Assembly: GCA_035532935.1 (NCBI GenBank)
Contig: DATKQE010000077.1
Location: forward strand, 62,001-126,000
DNA: 64,000 nucleotides
Source: DATJLY01 sp035532935
Lineage (GTDB): Bacteria; Pseudomonadota; Alphaproteobacteria; ATCC43930; CGMCC-115725
Direction of reading: 5' to 3'
Shown here: one piece after another, positions 34,573-43,398 of the stretch
Numbering within the stretch: position 1 is the stretch's first letter
How the letters are laid out: every line of letters starts with the position of its first letter
The notes under the pieces: generated by a model
Databases searched by the model: none
Seen by the model: only the letters and a program-made list of their open reading frames with translations
What the model was told of the DNA's origin: nothing
Program-made: the position numbers and the translations under genes

Positions 34573-36144
34573 TCAAGTGGGCGGTAAATACTCGTAGATC
34601 CAGGTCTCGGTGAGAGGCTTGCCGCCAAGACGCAGCACGCACCGCAGGTCGAGCGGGTCCTTGCCGGTGAAGTGAACGTCGAAGAACGCCCGCCAGAGGC
34701 TCGTGCCGACCACCTTGATGACGTAGGAATTGTCGACGGTGCCGCGCGAGACGACGACGGTGGGCTTGAGGTCATAGCGCGCCTTCATTGCCGCCAGCGG
34801 GCCGCCCATGAAATCGATTACGAACTTCCGCGCGTCCTTGTCGGTCGGTTCGGGCTTTCCTGGCACGCCGCCGCGTCCGATCCGCGTCGCCACCACGCGT
34901 GCCAGATCGGTCGGTGGATGCGGCTCCTCGTCTTGCCAGTAAAGGCGGTAGGCGAGGGGCAGGCGGTCGCCGGCCTTGATCGGCCGCTTCGGCAGCCAAT
35001 AGGCGACGACATTGTCGTGGATTTCGTCGTTGGTCGGAATCTCGATGAGCTGCACTGCGCCGGCACCCCAACCGGCGGCCGGCTCGACCCAGATACCGGG
35101 CCGGCGATTGTAGAAGGCGCCGTCGTCCTGGTAGTCGGCGAAGGCGCGGTCGCGCTGCATCAGGCCGAATCCCTTGGGATTGTCGTCGAAAAACGAATTG
35201 GTGAGCACCGAAGGCGGATCGATCAGCGGTCGCCAGACATGCTCGCCCGCCCCTGTCGACAGGGCCAGACCGTCGCTGTCGTGGATCTGGGGCCGCCAGT
35301 CGGGATGGCATTGCGCGTTCTGGCCGTACCAGTACATGCTGGTCAGCGGCGCGATGCCGAGCCGCGTGATATCATTGCGCATGAACAATTCGGCGCGAAC
35401 ATCGATCGTCGCGCCGCGGCCCTTCCGGGCATCGAACCGGTAGGCGCCGGTCAGGCTCGGTCCGTCGAGCAGCGCGTAGATCGTGATGCGAGGATCGCCG
35501 TCCGGCGGCTCGTCGAGCCAGAATTCGACGAAGCGCGGGAATTCCTCTTTGGTCGAGAGCGCGGTGTCCACGGCGATTCCGCGCGCCGACGCGCCATACT
35601 GATTTTCGGCCCCCGAACTGCGGAAATAGCTCGCGCCCTGGAATGCCAGCCAATCGGTGGCGCTGTCCTTTCCGGCCATGACGCGAAAGCCGGAAAAGCC
35701 GAGATCGACCGGCAATTTCGATTGCAGCCCGGTCCGGTCGTAATCGAAAAAGCGCGGCGAATAGAGAATCTCGCGTGCCGCGCCGTCGGCAATCGCGCTG
35801 ATCCGGACCGGCAGCGCGACAAATTTGTCGAGATGGAAGAAGCGCACCGGGAAACGCCGCGGTCCGTCGCGCCACAGCGTGTATTCCGGCCGGAATTTGA
35901 TCTTTTGCCCTTGGTCGAAATTGATCGTGTCGACCACTTTCGGCGCCCGCGGCTTGGCGGCCACATAGGCGTGCTTCGCGAGCTTCGCCGCCCTCTGCGT
36001 GAGCGCGGTGAAGTCGAACGGCTGCGCCGGACCGAATTGGATTGGGCCGGCATCGGCGCGAGCGCGCTGCACGGGCATGCCCGACAATGCCAGCGTCCAG
36101 CCAAGGCCGGAGGTCAGGAAATTTCGGCGGCCGATGGGTCGCAT
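34573..36144 (-). CDS. opgG: Periplasmic glucan biosynthesis protein OpgG/OpgD
   Basis: This 523-residue periplasmic protein of the MdoG family is needed for osmoregulated periplasmic (or cyclic) glucan synthesis. A Tat signal is evident (GRRNFLTSG, cleavage near RARADAG). The family starts at FDFTALTQRAAKLAKHAYVA. Hallmarks include IKFRPEYTLWRDGPRRFPV, YFRSSGAENQYGASARGIA, TSMYWYGQNAQ and FNRRPGIWVEP-like YNRRPGIWVEPAAGWG. Recent family work describes OpgD/OpgG as beta-1,2-glucan-acting enzymes; assignment between the two is not possible by eye, and Tat export is more usual for OpgD. It is divergent from opgH across 245 bp that hold a tandem repeat. Confidence 0.92.
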   Translation of the reverse strand: MRPIGRRNFLTSGLGWTLALSGMPVQRARADAGPIQFGPAQPFDFTALTQRAAKLAKHAYVAAKPRAPKVVDTINFDQGQKIKFRPEYTLWRDGPRRFPVRFFHLDKFVALPVRISAIADGAAREILYSPRFFDYDRTGLQSKLPVDLGFSGFRVMAGKDSATDWLAFQGASYFRSSGAENQYGASARGIAVDTALSTKEEFPRFVEFWLDEPPDGDPRITIYALLDGPSLTGAYRFDARKGRGATIDVRAELFMRNDITRLGIAPLTSMYWYGQNAQCHPDWRPQIHDSDGLALSTGAGEHVWRPLIDPPSVLTNSFFDDNPKGFGLMQRDRAFADYQDDGAFYNRRPGIWVEPAAGWGAGAVQLIEIPTNDEIHDNVVAYWLPKRPIKAGDRLPLAYRLYWQDEEPHPPTDLARVVATRIGRGGVPGKPEPTDKDARKFVIDFMGGPLAAMKARYDLKPTVVVSRGTVDNSYVIKVVGTSLWRAFFDVHFTGKDPLDLRCVLRLGGKPLTETWIYEYLPPT

Positions 36145-36180
36145 ACCGGAATCCTGCAACTGGTTGGGGGTCAGCGCGAG

Positions 36181-36218
36181 CGGGAACCACGCAGAGTAAC
36201 GGGAACCACGCAGAGTAA
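36181..36218. repeat. Perfect 19-bp tandem repeat between opgG and opgH
   Basis: CGGGAACCACGCAGAGTAA occurs twice head-to-tail with no mismatch (36181-36199 and 36200-36218). It lies 37 bases upstream of the opgG start and about 170 bases upstream of the opgH-side operon. The 19-bp period, close to two helical turns, would suit a direct-repeat operator, but a short replication-slippage duplication is equally possible. Confidence 0.8.
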
Positions 36219-36389
36219 ACGGCTCACGATGAAAAACGGTCCGCCATGGAATGCGGGATGACCGGACGCAAAACCCTTGCACTTTTTTGTCACGGCGTCG
36301 CGCGCAATTTCTGTGTTCTTTCGCCCGTTCTCGGCGTTGGAATTGGAAGAGGAACCCTCGCAGCGACGGCCGGCCGTCAACGGAGACAC

Positions 36390-36710
36390 ATGACAATCAG
36401 TTCAAGCCGAACCAGTGCAGCGGATGTCCGGCGTTCCGAGCGTGGGCCGTGCGAGACGTCGCGCGCGATTGCCGCCGTTCGGCCGGCGGCCGAGGCGGGT
36501 CGATCGGCGCTCAGGAAGGCGGACGATGGCGTCGGGCTGCCCGGCGCCGATGCGGCGATGGGGACGCCGCCGCCGCGTCCCTCGCCCATGCCGACCCAGG
36601 AGATTGCGTTCTGGACCCTCGGTTCGATCCTTGTCGCGGCAGGGCACGCTTTTTTCCGAATGCTTCGTCTGACGCTCACGCCGCGCATCCGCAACAGCGA
36701 CCATGCCTGA
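36390..36710 (+). CDS. Small membrane protein preceding opgH
   Basis: This 106-residue protein is of unknown function. ATG at 36390 has GGAGA just upstream. The first 70 residues are hydrophilic and rich in Arg, Ala and Pro; one membrane helix follows (EIAFWTLGSILVAAGHAFFR, about 71-90) and a basic tail. It overlaps opgH by eight bases. E. coli OpgH has a cytoplasmic N-terminal extension before its first helix, whereas the OpgH here starts directly near a helix. This small protein could supply that missing N-terminal part as a separate subunit, which is a hypothesis. Confidence 0.6.
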   Translation: MTISSSRTSAADVRRSERGPCETSRAIAAVRPAAEAGRSALRKADDGVGLPGADAAMGTPPPRPSPMPTQEIAFWTLGSILVAAGHAFFRMLRLTLTPRIRNSDHA

Positions 36711-38727
36711 CTTGGCGGTGCGCCGCACGGCGCATTTTGCGCTCACCATGTCGACCGCCGCCGCCGGCACGGCGCGGCTGTGGCAGATTTTCAGGGTGGA
36801 CGGCCCGAGCGGCCTCGAGATGTTGCTGCTCGCGCTGTTCGCGGTCCTGTTCGCGTGGATCGCGTCGTCGTTCTGGCTGTGCTGCTTCGGGGCCTATGCG
36901 CGATCGCGCGGGTTTGCCGATAAGCCGCCGGCGGCACGTTGTCCCTCCGGCCGATGCCGCCACTCATCGGACACACGAACGGCGATCCTGATCCCGATTC
37001 ATAACGAAGAGCCAGAATCCGTGTTCGCGGGCGTGCGCGCCGTTTGCGAGTCCGTGCGCGCGGCCGGCGTCCTGGATGGGTTCGATTTCTTCGTCCTCAG
37101 CGATTCGACCGATCCCGAAGCGTGGATTGCCGAGGAACTGGAATGGTGCCGTCTCCGCCGCGACGCCGTGCCCGGCGCCCGTGTCTTCTACCGGCACCGA
37201 AGCGACAATTGCGGGCGCAAGAGCGGCAATATCGCCGATTTCTGCCGCAATTGGGGCACGCTCTACGACTATATGGTGGTCCTCGATGCGGACAGCCTGA
37301 TGACCGGCGAGGCGCTGAGCCGGCTGGTACGGCTGATGGACGCCAATCCGCGTGCCGCATTGATCCAGCTCGCGCCGCTCCCGGTCGGCCGCGATTCGCT
37401 CTTTGCGCGGATGCAGCAATTCGCCGCGAGCGTCTATGGACCGGTCTACATGGCAGGGCTTTCGTACCTCCAGGGACCTGACGGGAATTATTGGGGCCAC
37501 AATGCGATCATTCGCGTGCGCCCGTTCATGCGTCATTGCGGATTGCCGAAGCTGCCTGGCCGGGGGCCGCTCGGCGGCGAGATCCTGAGCCATGATTTCG
37601 TCGAGGCGGCGCTGTTGCGGCGCGCGGGATGGGAATTGTGGCTGGCGCCCGATCTCGAGGGCAGCTACGAGGAGCCGCCGCCGACGCTCCTCGATCATCT
37701 GAAGCGCGACCGCCGCTGGTGCCAGGGCAATCTGCAGCATATGCGGCTCATTCTCGCGCGAGGATTTCGCTTGCCGAGCCGCCTCCACCTCGCCAACGGC
37801 GTGATGACCTATCTGTCGTCGCCGCTGTGGCTGTTGATGCTCGTCGTGTCCGCGGTCGAGGCTTACCGGATGGAGCATGTTCCTGCGGTCACGTATGTCG
37901 GCGCCTATCCGGTTCTCACTTGGCCGGTTCCGCACGCGCTGGCCTTTCTGACCCTGGTGCTGGTGACCATGGTGCTGCTCTACGGGCCGAAGCTGCTCGC
38001 CTATGTCCTGTTGCTGGTCGATCGGGACGCTCTGAACCGCCATGGCGGGTCCCGCCGCGTTGCGCTCGGCATGCTGACGGAGATCCTGCTCTCGACGCTG
38101 CTGGCGCCGGTGGTCATGCTGACGCATAGCGGTTTCGTCGTGAGCGTACTGCTGGGACGGGGCGCCAGCTGGGGCCGCCAGGAGCGTCGCGAGCACGGCG
38201 TTTCCTTCGCGGCCGCTGCGCGCGCCTTCGCGCCGCATACGCTGATTGCGCTCGGTGCCGGCGTCGCGGCTTGGTATTTCATTCCGCGGACCTTGCCGTG
38301 GTTTCTGCCGGTCTTGGCCGGGCTTGCGCTGGCGGTTCCGCTGTGTCAGCTCACCAGCGCCGCAAGGCTCGGTCGCGCAGCGCGGCGGCGCGGCCTGTTC
38401 CTGGTGCCTAGCGAAAGGCGCGGCTTGCCGGTCCTCGATCGCGCCCGCGCGCTTGCCGAGACCGGCACGACGCGCCGCAACGACGCGCCGGGATTGCTTT
38501 CGGCCATTCGCCGTGTCTTTGCCGATCCGGTCATGGTTGGCGTGCATCTTGCGCTGCTTGGCGGCGCGCGTGCGCCCGAACCGGATCGGGCGCGGCTCTC
38601 GTGCCTGGCCGCCGCCGCCGCGGCCGGCGACGGCGCGCTCAGCGCCGGCGATTGGCGTGCGTTGCTCTCCGATACCGCCAGCGTGTCCGCGCTCGCCGCG
38701 CGGACGGCGCGGTCGCATCACGGGTAG
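36703..38727 (+). CDS. opgH: Glucan biosynthesis glucosyltransferase H
   Basis: This 674-residue processive GT2 glucosyltransferase makes the backbone of periplasmic glucans from UDP-glucose at the inner membrane. After a first helix (about 37-60) the GT2 domain shows TAILIPIHNEEPESVFAGV and DFFVLSDSTDPEAW. The DAD motif is in VVLDADSLMTGEAL, EILSHDFVEAALLRRAGW gives the ED acid pair, and RRWCQGN corresponds to QxxRW-type binding. Several transmembrane helices fill residues 370-570. The length is shorter than E. coli OpgH (847), mostly at the N-terminus, where the preceding 106-residue gene lies. The 3' end overlaps the convergent lipoprotein gene by ten bases. Confidence 0.93.
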   Translation: MPDLAVRRTAHFALTMSTAAAGTARLWQIFRVDGPSGLEMLLLALFAVLFAWIASSFWLCCFGAYARSRGFADKPPAARCPSGRCRHSSDTRTAILIPIHNEEPESVFAGVRAVCESVRAAGVLDGFDFFVLSDSTDPEAWIAEELEWCRLRRDAVPGARVFYRHRSDNCGRKSGNIADFCRNWGTLYDYMVVLDADSLMTGEALSRLVRLMDANPRAALIQLAPLPVGRDSLFARMQQFAASVYGPVYMAGLSYLQGPDGNYWGHNAIIRVRPFMRHCGLPKLPGRGPLGGEILSHDFVEAALLRRAGWELWLAPDLEGSYEEPPPTLLDHLKRDRRWCQGNLQHMRLILARGFRLPSRLHLANGVMTYLSSPLWLLMLVVSAVEAYRMEHVPAVTYVGAYPVLTWPVPHALAFLTLVLVTMVLLYGPKLLAYVLLLVDRDALNRHGGSRRVALGMLTEILLSTLLAPVVMLTHSGFVVSVLLGRGASWGRQERREHGVSFAAAARAFAPHTLIALGAGVAAWYFIPRTLPWFLPVLAGLALAVPLCQLTSAARLGRAARRRGLFLVPSERRGLPVLDRARALAETGTTRRNDAPGLLSAIRRVFADPVMVGVHLALLGGARAPEPDRARLSCLAAAAAAGDGALSAGDWRALLSDTASVSALAARTARSHHG

Positions 38728-40223
38728 AGTCGCACCGGCGTCGTCCGAGGCAGATCGGATGCGGTCCGGTAAAGGGACAGCAGCTCGGAAAGTATGGACA
38801 GGGTTTGGCTGGACCGGCCGCCTGCGCGGTTATCCCCCGTCATGACGCGGTAGCGATGGTCGAGATAGGTCACGGATGCAAGGAAGGGCATCCCGTCCGC
38901 CTTGCCGTCCTCGAACACGCGGAAAAGCAGCTCCGGATGCATGATGGGACAGCCGTTGCGGCTGGCTTCGTGATCTCCGACCGCCGGCGGTGCGCAGGCA
39001 GCCTGCCGAAGCGCCTCGTAGCTCTTGTCGCTGAGGACGCGAGGTCCCGGAACCCGACCGTGACCGGCTGCCCTGCCGCGGGTCTGCAAGGCGGCGATCT
39101 GGCCGAGATAATCCAGCATCTGGCGAGGCGATCGCAGATAAAGCGTGATCGGTCCCAGATCGAGCGCCTGGCCCGGAGCATTGGGTGACGCCGGCGGACG
39201 CGGCGGCGCCTTGGTGGCCGGAACGAGCTCGTCGGGCCGCAAGCCGAGAATGAGGCCGGGAAGATACCGGTCGGTATATTCGGTCAATCGCTCGCCGAGC
39301 GGGCCGGAGATGTCCTGGCCCTGGGCAAGAAAGCGGTCCACCTCCTGGGCCCGCAGCACGTCCGGAAGCAGCGTGCTGTCGTGCGGCCGCGCGAGATGCG
39401 CCGTGATCCAGTTGCGGCACGTGATGGCGAGGACGCGTTTGGCGAAATCCTGGCGCAGATCGGCCCGGACGATATCGAAGGACGCCAATACCGGCGGCGC
39501 GGAAAAGCAGAAGCGCTGCGAATTGCGCGTTTGCTCCAGTCGATAGATCGGCGGATTGTCCTTGGCTTCGACCAGATCGATGTCCGGACGGGACAGCACG
39601 TTGGCGTGATCGAGGGTTCTGACCTGGTCCGCGGTCATGTCGGCGCCGATGGTGACCTGTTCCTCGGTCGTTTCGGTGGTCAGGCCCAGCGTGATCAGCA
39701 GGCGCAGCAAGCCCTCGAAGCGCGTCATCTCGTCGGGCGTGCTCGGATCGTTGCTCAGCGTCTGGCTCCCCGCCGTCTCAATTCTTCCGACGAACAAGTT
39801 GAGGAGCTGATCGATGTCATAGGATTGCCGAAACAGATCGATGGTCGGGACCGAGACCGGCGTCGAAATGCCGCGAATGAAATTGCTGCTGTTGAGGACG
39901 CCAATGCCGAATTGGGCGACGTTTTCGGAAATGCTGAAATTCGGAACCAGCGACAGGCCGGACTCGCCGGGGACCCCGATGGGCACGGTCGAAGCGAAGC
40001 CGAGACTGCTGGACAGGGGGGAATGGACGTCGGTGAAATCGGTGAAATAGAGCGGATGGCCGAAGCTCGCGCGGATGACGTTCAGTAGCAGGTCGTCGTT
40101 CGTTGCCTTCTCGACCTCGTGATTGTAGAGGACGGCGCGGGTGACCATGCCGCGATTGCAACCCGAAAGCGCCGTTACGCAAATCAAGCACCCTGCAAGT
40201 CCGAGGAGGAATCGCTCACGCAT
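38718..40223 (-). CDS. Large lipoprotein of unknown function
   Basis: This 501-residue protein has a clear lipoprotein signal (CLICVTALSGC, lipid-bearing Cys22), so it should be anchored in the outer or inner membrane facing the periplasm. The mature part starts with a RAVLYNHEVEKATNDDLLLN block followed by an aromatic GHPLYFTDF segment. It continues with mixed alpha/beta sequence, a Pro-rich stretch near 345-355 and PITLYLRSPRQMLDYLGQIA. I recall similar sequences as uncharacterised lipoproteins of alphaproteobacteria but can name no domain. It is convergent with opgH and shares a 233-bp upstream gap with the small lipoprotein gene at 40457. Confidence 0.75.
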   Translation of the reverse strand: MRERFLLGLAGCLICVTALSGCNRGMVTRAVLYNHEVEKATNDDLLLNVIRASFGHPLYFTDFTDVHSPLSSSLGFASTVPIGVPGESGLSLVPNFSISENVAQFGIGVLNSSNFIRGISTPVSVPTIDLFRQSYDIDQLLNLFVGRIETAGSQTLSNDPSTPDEMTRFEGLLRLLITLGLTTETTEEQVTIGADMTADQVRTLDHANVLSRPDIDLVEAKDNPPIYRLEQTRNSQRFCFSAPPVLASFDIVRADLRQDFAKRVLAITCRNWITAHLARPHDSTLLPDVLRAQEVDRFLAQGQDISGPLGERLTEYTDRYLPGLILGLRPDELVPATKAPPRPPASPNAPGQALDLGPITLYLRSPRQMLDYLGQIAALQTRGRAAGHGRVPGPRVLSDKSYEALRQAACAPPAVGDHEASRNGCPIMHPELLFRVFEDGKADGMPFLASVTYLDHRYRVMTGDNRAGGRSSQTLSILSELLSLYRTASDLPRTTPVRLYP

Positions 40224-40456
40224 CCTCGATCACGGGTCCGCACCGACATCGGCAAGGATAGGCGACCCGCACATCCGATCAAGCGGAATGCCCGAATGTC
40301 GCGCGCGGCTCACGGTATGGTGAATGTCGCATTCCAGGCTTGCGTGGCGTCGTTGGCGCCGGCAGCGGCGCGGCATCATGTACTTCGGTATCATTGTTGC
40401 GCGCTCAACGGTTGCCATATATCGATAGACCTCAACGTCCAAGCGCAGGCGGAAGC

Positions 40457-40840
40457 ATGAACGATAGATATGTCGGTCTTGCGCGCGGCAGGGCACGGGG
40501 ATGGCGATTCTCGGGTGCGGTGACGGTGGCGTGTCTCATGGTCGGTTGCACCGGCGTGGCGAAGGCCGCGCCGCCCAAGAACGCGGACCCCGCCCTGGCC
40601 CCCTGGTTCAACGGATTGCGTCAGCCGGGCACCGGAGCCTCTTGCTGTTCGACCGCTGACTGTCGAATCTCACAATATCGCACCGAGGCCGATGGCTACG
40701 AGGTGCTGATCGATGGCCAATGGGTCCGCGTACCGCCCGAGGCCGTGCTCGATCATACCTCCAATCCGACCGGCCGCGCCGTCGTATGCTATCTGCCGGA
40801 CCATCAGATTCTGTGCTTCGTACGGCCGGCCGAGACATGA
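40457..40840 (+). CDS. Small secreted cysteine-rich protein / lipoprotein
   Basis: This 127-residue exported protein has the N-terminal segment GAVTVACLMVGCTGVAKAAPP, which could be cut as a lipoprotein (VGC) or by signal peptidase I after AKA. The mature chain has PWFNGLRQPGTGASCCSTAD then CRISQYRTEADGYEV, and ends with VVCYLPDHQILCFV. Five cysteines suggest disulfides or metal binding. Short proteins with the CCSxxDCR pattern are common in rhizobia and relatives but remain uncharacterised. The GGAAGC ribosome-binding site is close to the ATG. Confidence 0.75.
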   Translation: MNDRYVGLARGRARGWRFSGAVTVACLMVGCTGVAKAAPPKNADPALAPWFNGLRQPGTGASCCSTADCRISQYRTEADGYEVLIDGQWVRVPPEAVLDHTSNPTGRAVVCYLPDHQILCFVRPAET

Positions 40841-40922
40841 TCGCGACTTCCCGTCGCTCGCACGCCTGGTTGTTGCGGTTCGCCGCCGCGGATCGTGGCC
40901 GCGGCGGCGCTTGTACGATGCA

Positions 40923-41423
40923 TCAATGCGATGTCGTGCCCGCGGACCCCGCGGGGACCGGGCTCGCTGCCGAGCCGTTCATCGCCTGGGTGGTGTCGTG
41001 CCATTCCGGCATGGACTTCAATTGTTGTTCGGAATCCGCGATCATGAATCCGCCTTTGCTGGCCTCCCATGTGAACTGGCCAACGGGAAGGGCGACCCGG
41101 TGCGCGCCGATGCCCAAGAGGCCGCCGGCGCTGACGACGAGCCGATCGATCTTCTTGGTCTGAGGATTCATCAGCGCAGTCGATATGCTGCCGATCTTGT
41201 GGCCGCTGCTGCCGTAGACGTCGGTGCCGCTTAACAACGACACGTCCTCGCCGTTGAGGGGATTCGCGGCCGGCGCCTTCGGCGCTGCAGGCGCCGCACT
41301 GCCGATGGGGGCCGGGGCGGTCGCATGCGTCGGGCTCATGCCGCCTGGTGACGATAGCTGGGCCAAGGCCGGAGACGAGGCCAGGGCCAAGGACGAAACC
41401 GCAATAATTGTCATGGTACGCAT
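40923..41423 (-). CDS. Exported PRC-barrel domain protein
   Basis: This 166-residue periplasmic protein has a normal signal peptide (IIAVSSLALASSPALAQ) and a Pro/Ala linker. A PRC-barrel domain follows at about 58-130: LLSGTDVYGSSGHKIGSIST, then KIDRLVVSAGGLLGIGAHRV and ALPVGQFTW. PRC barrels are small beta-domains used in RNA processing, photosynthetic reaction centres and stress proteins; exported versions are common in alphaproteobacteria with no defined role. The start at 41423 has an excellent AGGAGGT site. The frame stays open to 41726, which would give a 267-residue form, but that lacks a signal peptide. Confidence 0.85.
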   Translation of the reverse strand: MRTMTIIAVSSLALASSPALAQLSSPGGMSPTHATAPAPIGSAAPAAPKAPAANPLNGEDVSLLSGTDVYGSSGHKIGSISTALMNPQTKKIDRLVVSAGGLLGIGAHRVALPVGQFTWEASKGGFMIADSEQQLKSMPEWHDTTQAMNGSAASPVPAGSAGTTSH

Positions 41424-41921
41424 CGGAGACCTCCTTGCGTCACTTGACTCCGTGAAAACGAAACGATTCATCCGCGACCCGGTTCCCTGCTGCTGCGGCG
41501 TCGGTGCCCGTGCCGGATCGAAAACAGGCGGCGGCACCGCCTCGGTGCGGCCGAGTTGAGGGAGGAGAAGCACCAGACGGCGAACGGCCGCCATCACCGC
41601 TTCGAGGCGCGAGCGGATCTCGATCAGTCGACGATGCAACGATGGATCGGGCGACCGGGTTCCGTGCTTCGATGCGCTTGACGCCAAAGCATTGCGGTTT
41701 CCGCCGGCGACCGGCAGCGCCGACATGGCGCCCGGTTCTGATACAGATCGGTCACAGCCGCCTTGCCGGAAATCGTGTTTTCATCGCGGTCGCGCCAGTA
41801 CCGTCGTGACCGGGTATCGCCGCTCGCCGGCGGTGTCGGGCGCGAGCCGTGCATGGTTCAGCTCTGGCACATTCACGGATTCATCCTTCCGGTCGGCAAT
41901 CAGCGGCGGCAGTCGGAGGAC
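41424..41921. other. Divergent intergenic region
   Basis: About 500 bp separate the PRC-barrel gene and the Wzy-like gene. Open frames on both strands have no ribosome-binding sites. The in-frame upstream extension of the PRC-barrel gene contains a helix-like HRRLIEIRSRLEAVMAAVRR stretch, but nothing else supports it. No promoter could be assigned with confidence. Confidence 0.4.
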
Positions 41922-43382
41922 ATGAGTTTCATACCGGACCACCGTCGGATGGCAACTGCGTCGCGGCCCGGCGGCGTAAACATGCCGAACGCGCGACGCC
42001 GCGGCGTCATGGACGCCGCCGAGCCCCATCTCGGCTGGGTGGACATGGCGCTGCTCTGCCTCTATTTGCTCGGCCTCTACACGCATTACACGTTCAATGT
42101 GGCGGCGCACGTGCCGTTTCCCTCGGCGGCGGCCGGCATTGCGGGCATGGTGATGCTCGTGCGCCGGCGCGATGACATCGCGCCGGCCGCCTGGATGACG
42201 CTGCTCGGCGTCGTCTTGCTGTATCTGGTATCGATTCTGTGCGCGACGGATTTGTCATTCCTGGGCCGGCGGCTCAACGGGTTCATTCAACTCGTCTACT
42301 CGCTGGTCATCGGCTACGCGGCCTTTCTGACCCTGGTCCATGCCGGTCGGCGGCAGATTGCCGGAATGTTTCTGGCCTTCTCCCTCGTCATCGTGGTCGG
42401 GTGCCTGCTCGAGGATTATGCCGGCCTGGGTCCGATCAGCGACTGGGTCCGCGAACGGCTTTACAGCCAGGGCATCTATAACGCTGATCTGCGTGACAAA
42501 ATCCTCTACGGCGTGGTGCGTCCCAAATTCTTTGCCTCGGAACCGGCTTCGGTCACTTTCGCCTTTTCGCTTTTCCTGTTCATCTGGTTGGTGGTCAGCC
42601 GCTGGCGCTGGAAGCTGATCGCCTATGTCGCTCTGGTCGGGGTCGCCATCTTTGCGATTCCGGGGCCGACGCTCCTCCTCATGCTTCTCCTGGTTCTGCC
42701 GTACGAGCTTTTTCTCGTAGGCCGTCGCTTCGACGGACGCGTCGAACCGGCCGATCTGTTGCGGTTTGTGAAATTTGGCGTTCTCGGGGTGCTGCTGGTG
42801 GCGGCCGTCGTCGTGATGTCGAACACGATCTTTGCGGCACGCCTCAAGGACATCATGGAAGGCAACGACGCCAGCTTCTTCTATCGCGTGCTCGGTCCGG
42901 CCCTGGCGGCGCGCGACATCATGGCGCATTATCCGATTGCCGGCGCCGGATTGACGGGTGAGCCTTTCGTCGCGAATCGGATCGTCAATGTTTATGTGCA
43001 ATCGCCGGCCTATTCGGTCGCGTGGACCCTCGTCAGCCCGTCGACGGAACTGCTGATCAATTATTTCTGGCTCCACTGGATCTATCTCGGCATCGTGTGG
43101 GGCTCGATCATGGTCGCGGCGGTGACGGTGTGGCTCAAGGTTCTGGGCGTGCCGAGTCCGACGTTCTGCTGGCTCGTATGGGCGATCCTGGGTCAGGCGT
43201 CCGGCGCCTATGTCGGTCCCCTGGCGTGGTCGGTGCTCTATTTTGCCGGCGCCGCTGCGGTGCTCCATCGGCGGTCCGGGTCCGGCGTCGTGATGCATCG
43301 CGCGAGGAGCGCGGGCCACGCGCTTTGGCGCCCGGCCGCGCCACTTTCCGCAGCGCGGGTGAGGGGCGCGGTCATGCGATGA
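41922..43382 (+). CDS. Polytopic membrane protein, O-antigen polymerase/ligase-like (candidate Wzy)
   Basis: This 486-residue protein has about ten to twelve hydrophobic segments, starting at MALLCLYLLGLYTHYTF (about 45-60). It has a large loop near residues 300-380, where MEGNDASFFYRVLGPALAAR and HYPIAGAGLTGEP resemble the loop of Wzy_C polymerases and ligases (G-x-G near R/H). It could be the exopolysaccharide polymerase missing from the main cluster. Assignment rests on topology and the SxxxR...GxG pattern only. The ATG has GGAGGA directly upstream. A methyltransferase gene follows 16 bases later, so they are probably co-transcribed. Confidence 0.75.
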   Translation: MSFIPDHRRMATASRPGGVNMPNARRRGVMDAAEPHLGWVDMALLCLYLLGLYTHYTFNVAAHVPFPSAAAGIAGMVMLVRRRDDIAPAAWMTLLGVVLLYLVSILCATDLSFLGRRLNGFIQLVYSLVIGYAAFLTLVHAGRRQIAGMFLAFSLVIVVGCLLEDYAGLGPISDWVRERLYSQGIYNADLRDKILYGVVRPKFFASEPASVTFAFSLFLFIWLVVSRWRWKLIAYVALVGVAIFAIPGPTLLLMLLLVLPYELFLVGRRFDGRVEPADLLRFVKFGVLGVLLVAAVVVMSNTIFAARLKDIMEGNDASFFYRVLGPALAARDIMAHYPIAGAGLTGEPFVANRIVNVYVQSPAYSVAWTLVSPSTELLINYFWLHWIYLGIVWGSIMVAAVTVWLKVLGVPSPTFCWLVWAILGQASGAYVGPLAWSVLYFAGAAAVLHRRSGSGVVMHRARSAGHALWRPAAPLSAARVRGAVMR

Positions 43383-43398
43383 AACGGCAGCGGGATTG

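Noticed and set aside
40386..40400. Possible second sigma-54 promoter before the small cysteine-rich protein gene
   Set aside because: The GG/GC spacing is right and TTGC is present, but the -24 element reads CGGTA rather than TGGCA, so the match is too weak.
41424..41726. Upstream in-frame extension of the PRC-barrel gene
   Set aside because: The shorter form has a strong AGGAGGT site and a clean signal peptide directly at its start; the extension has neither.
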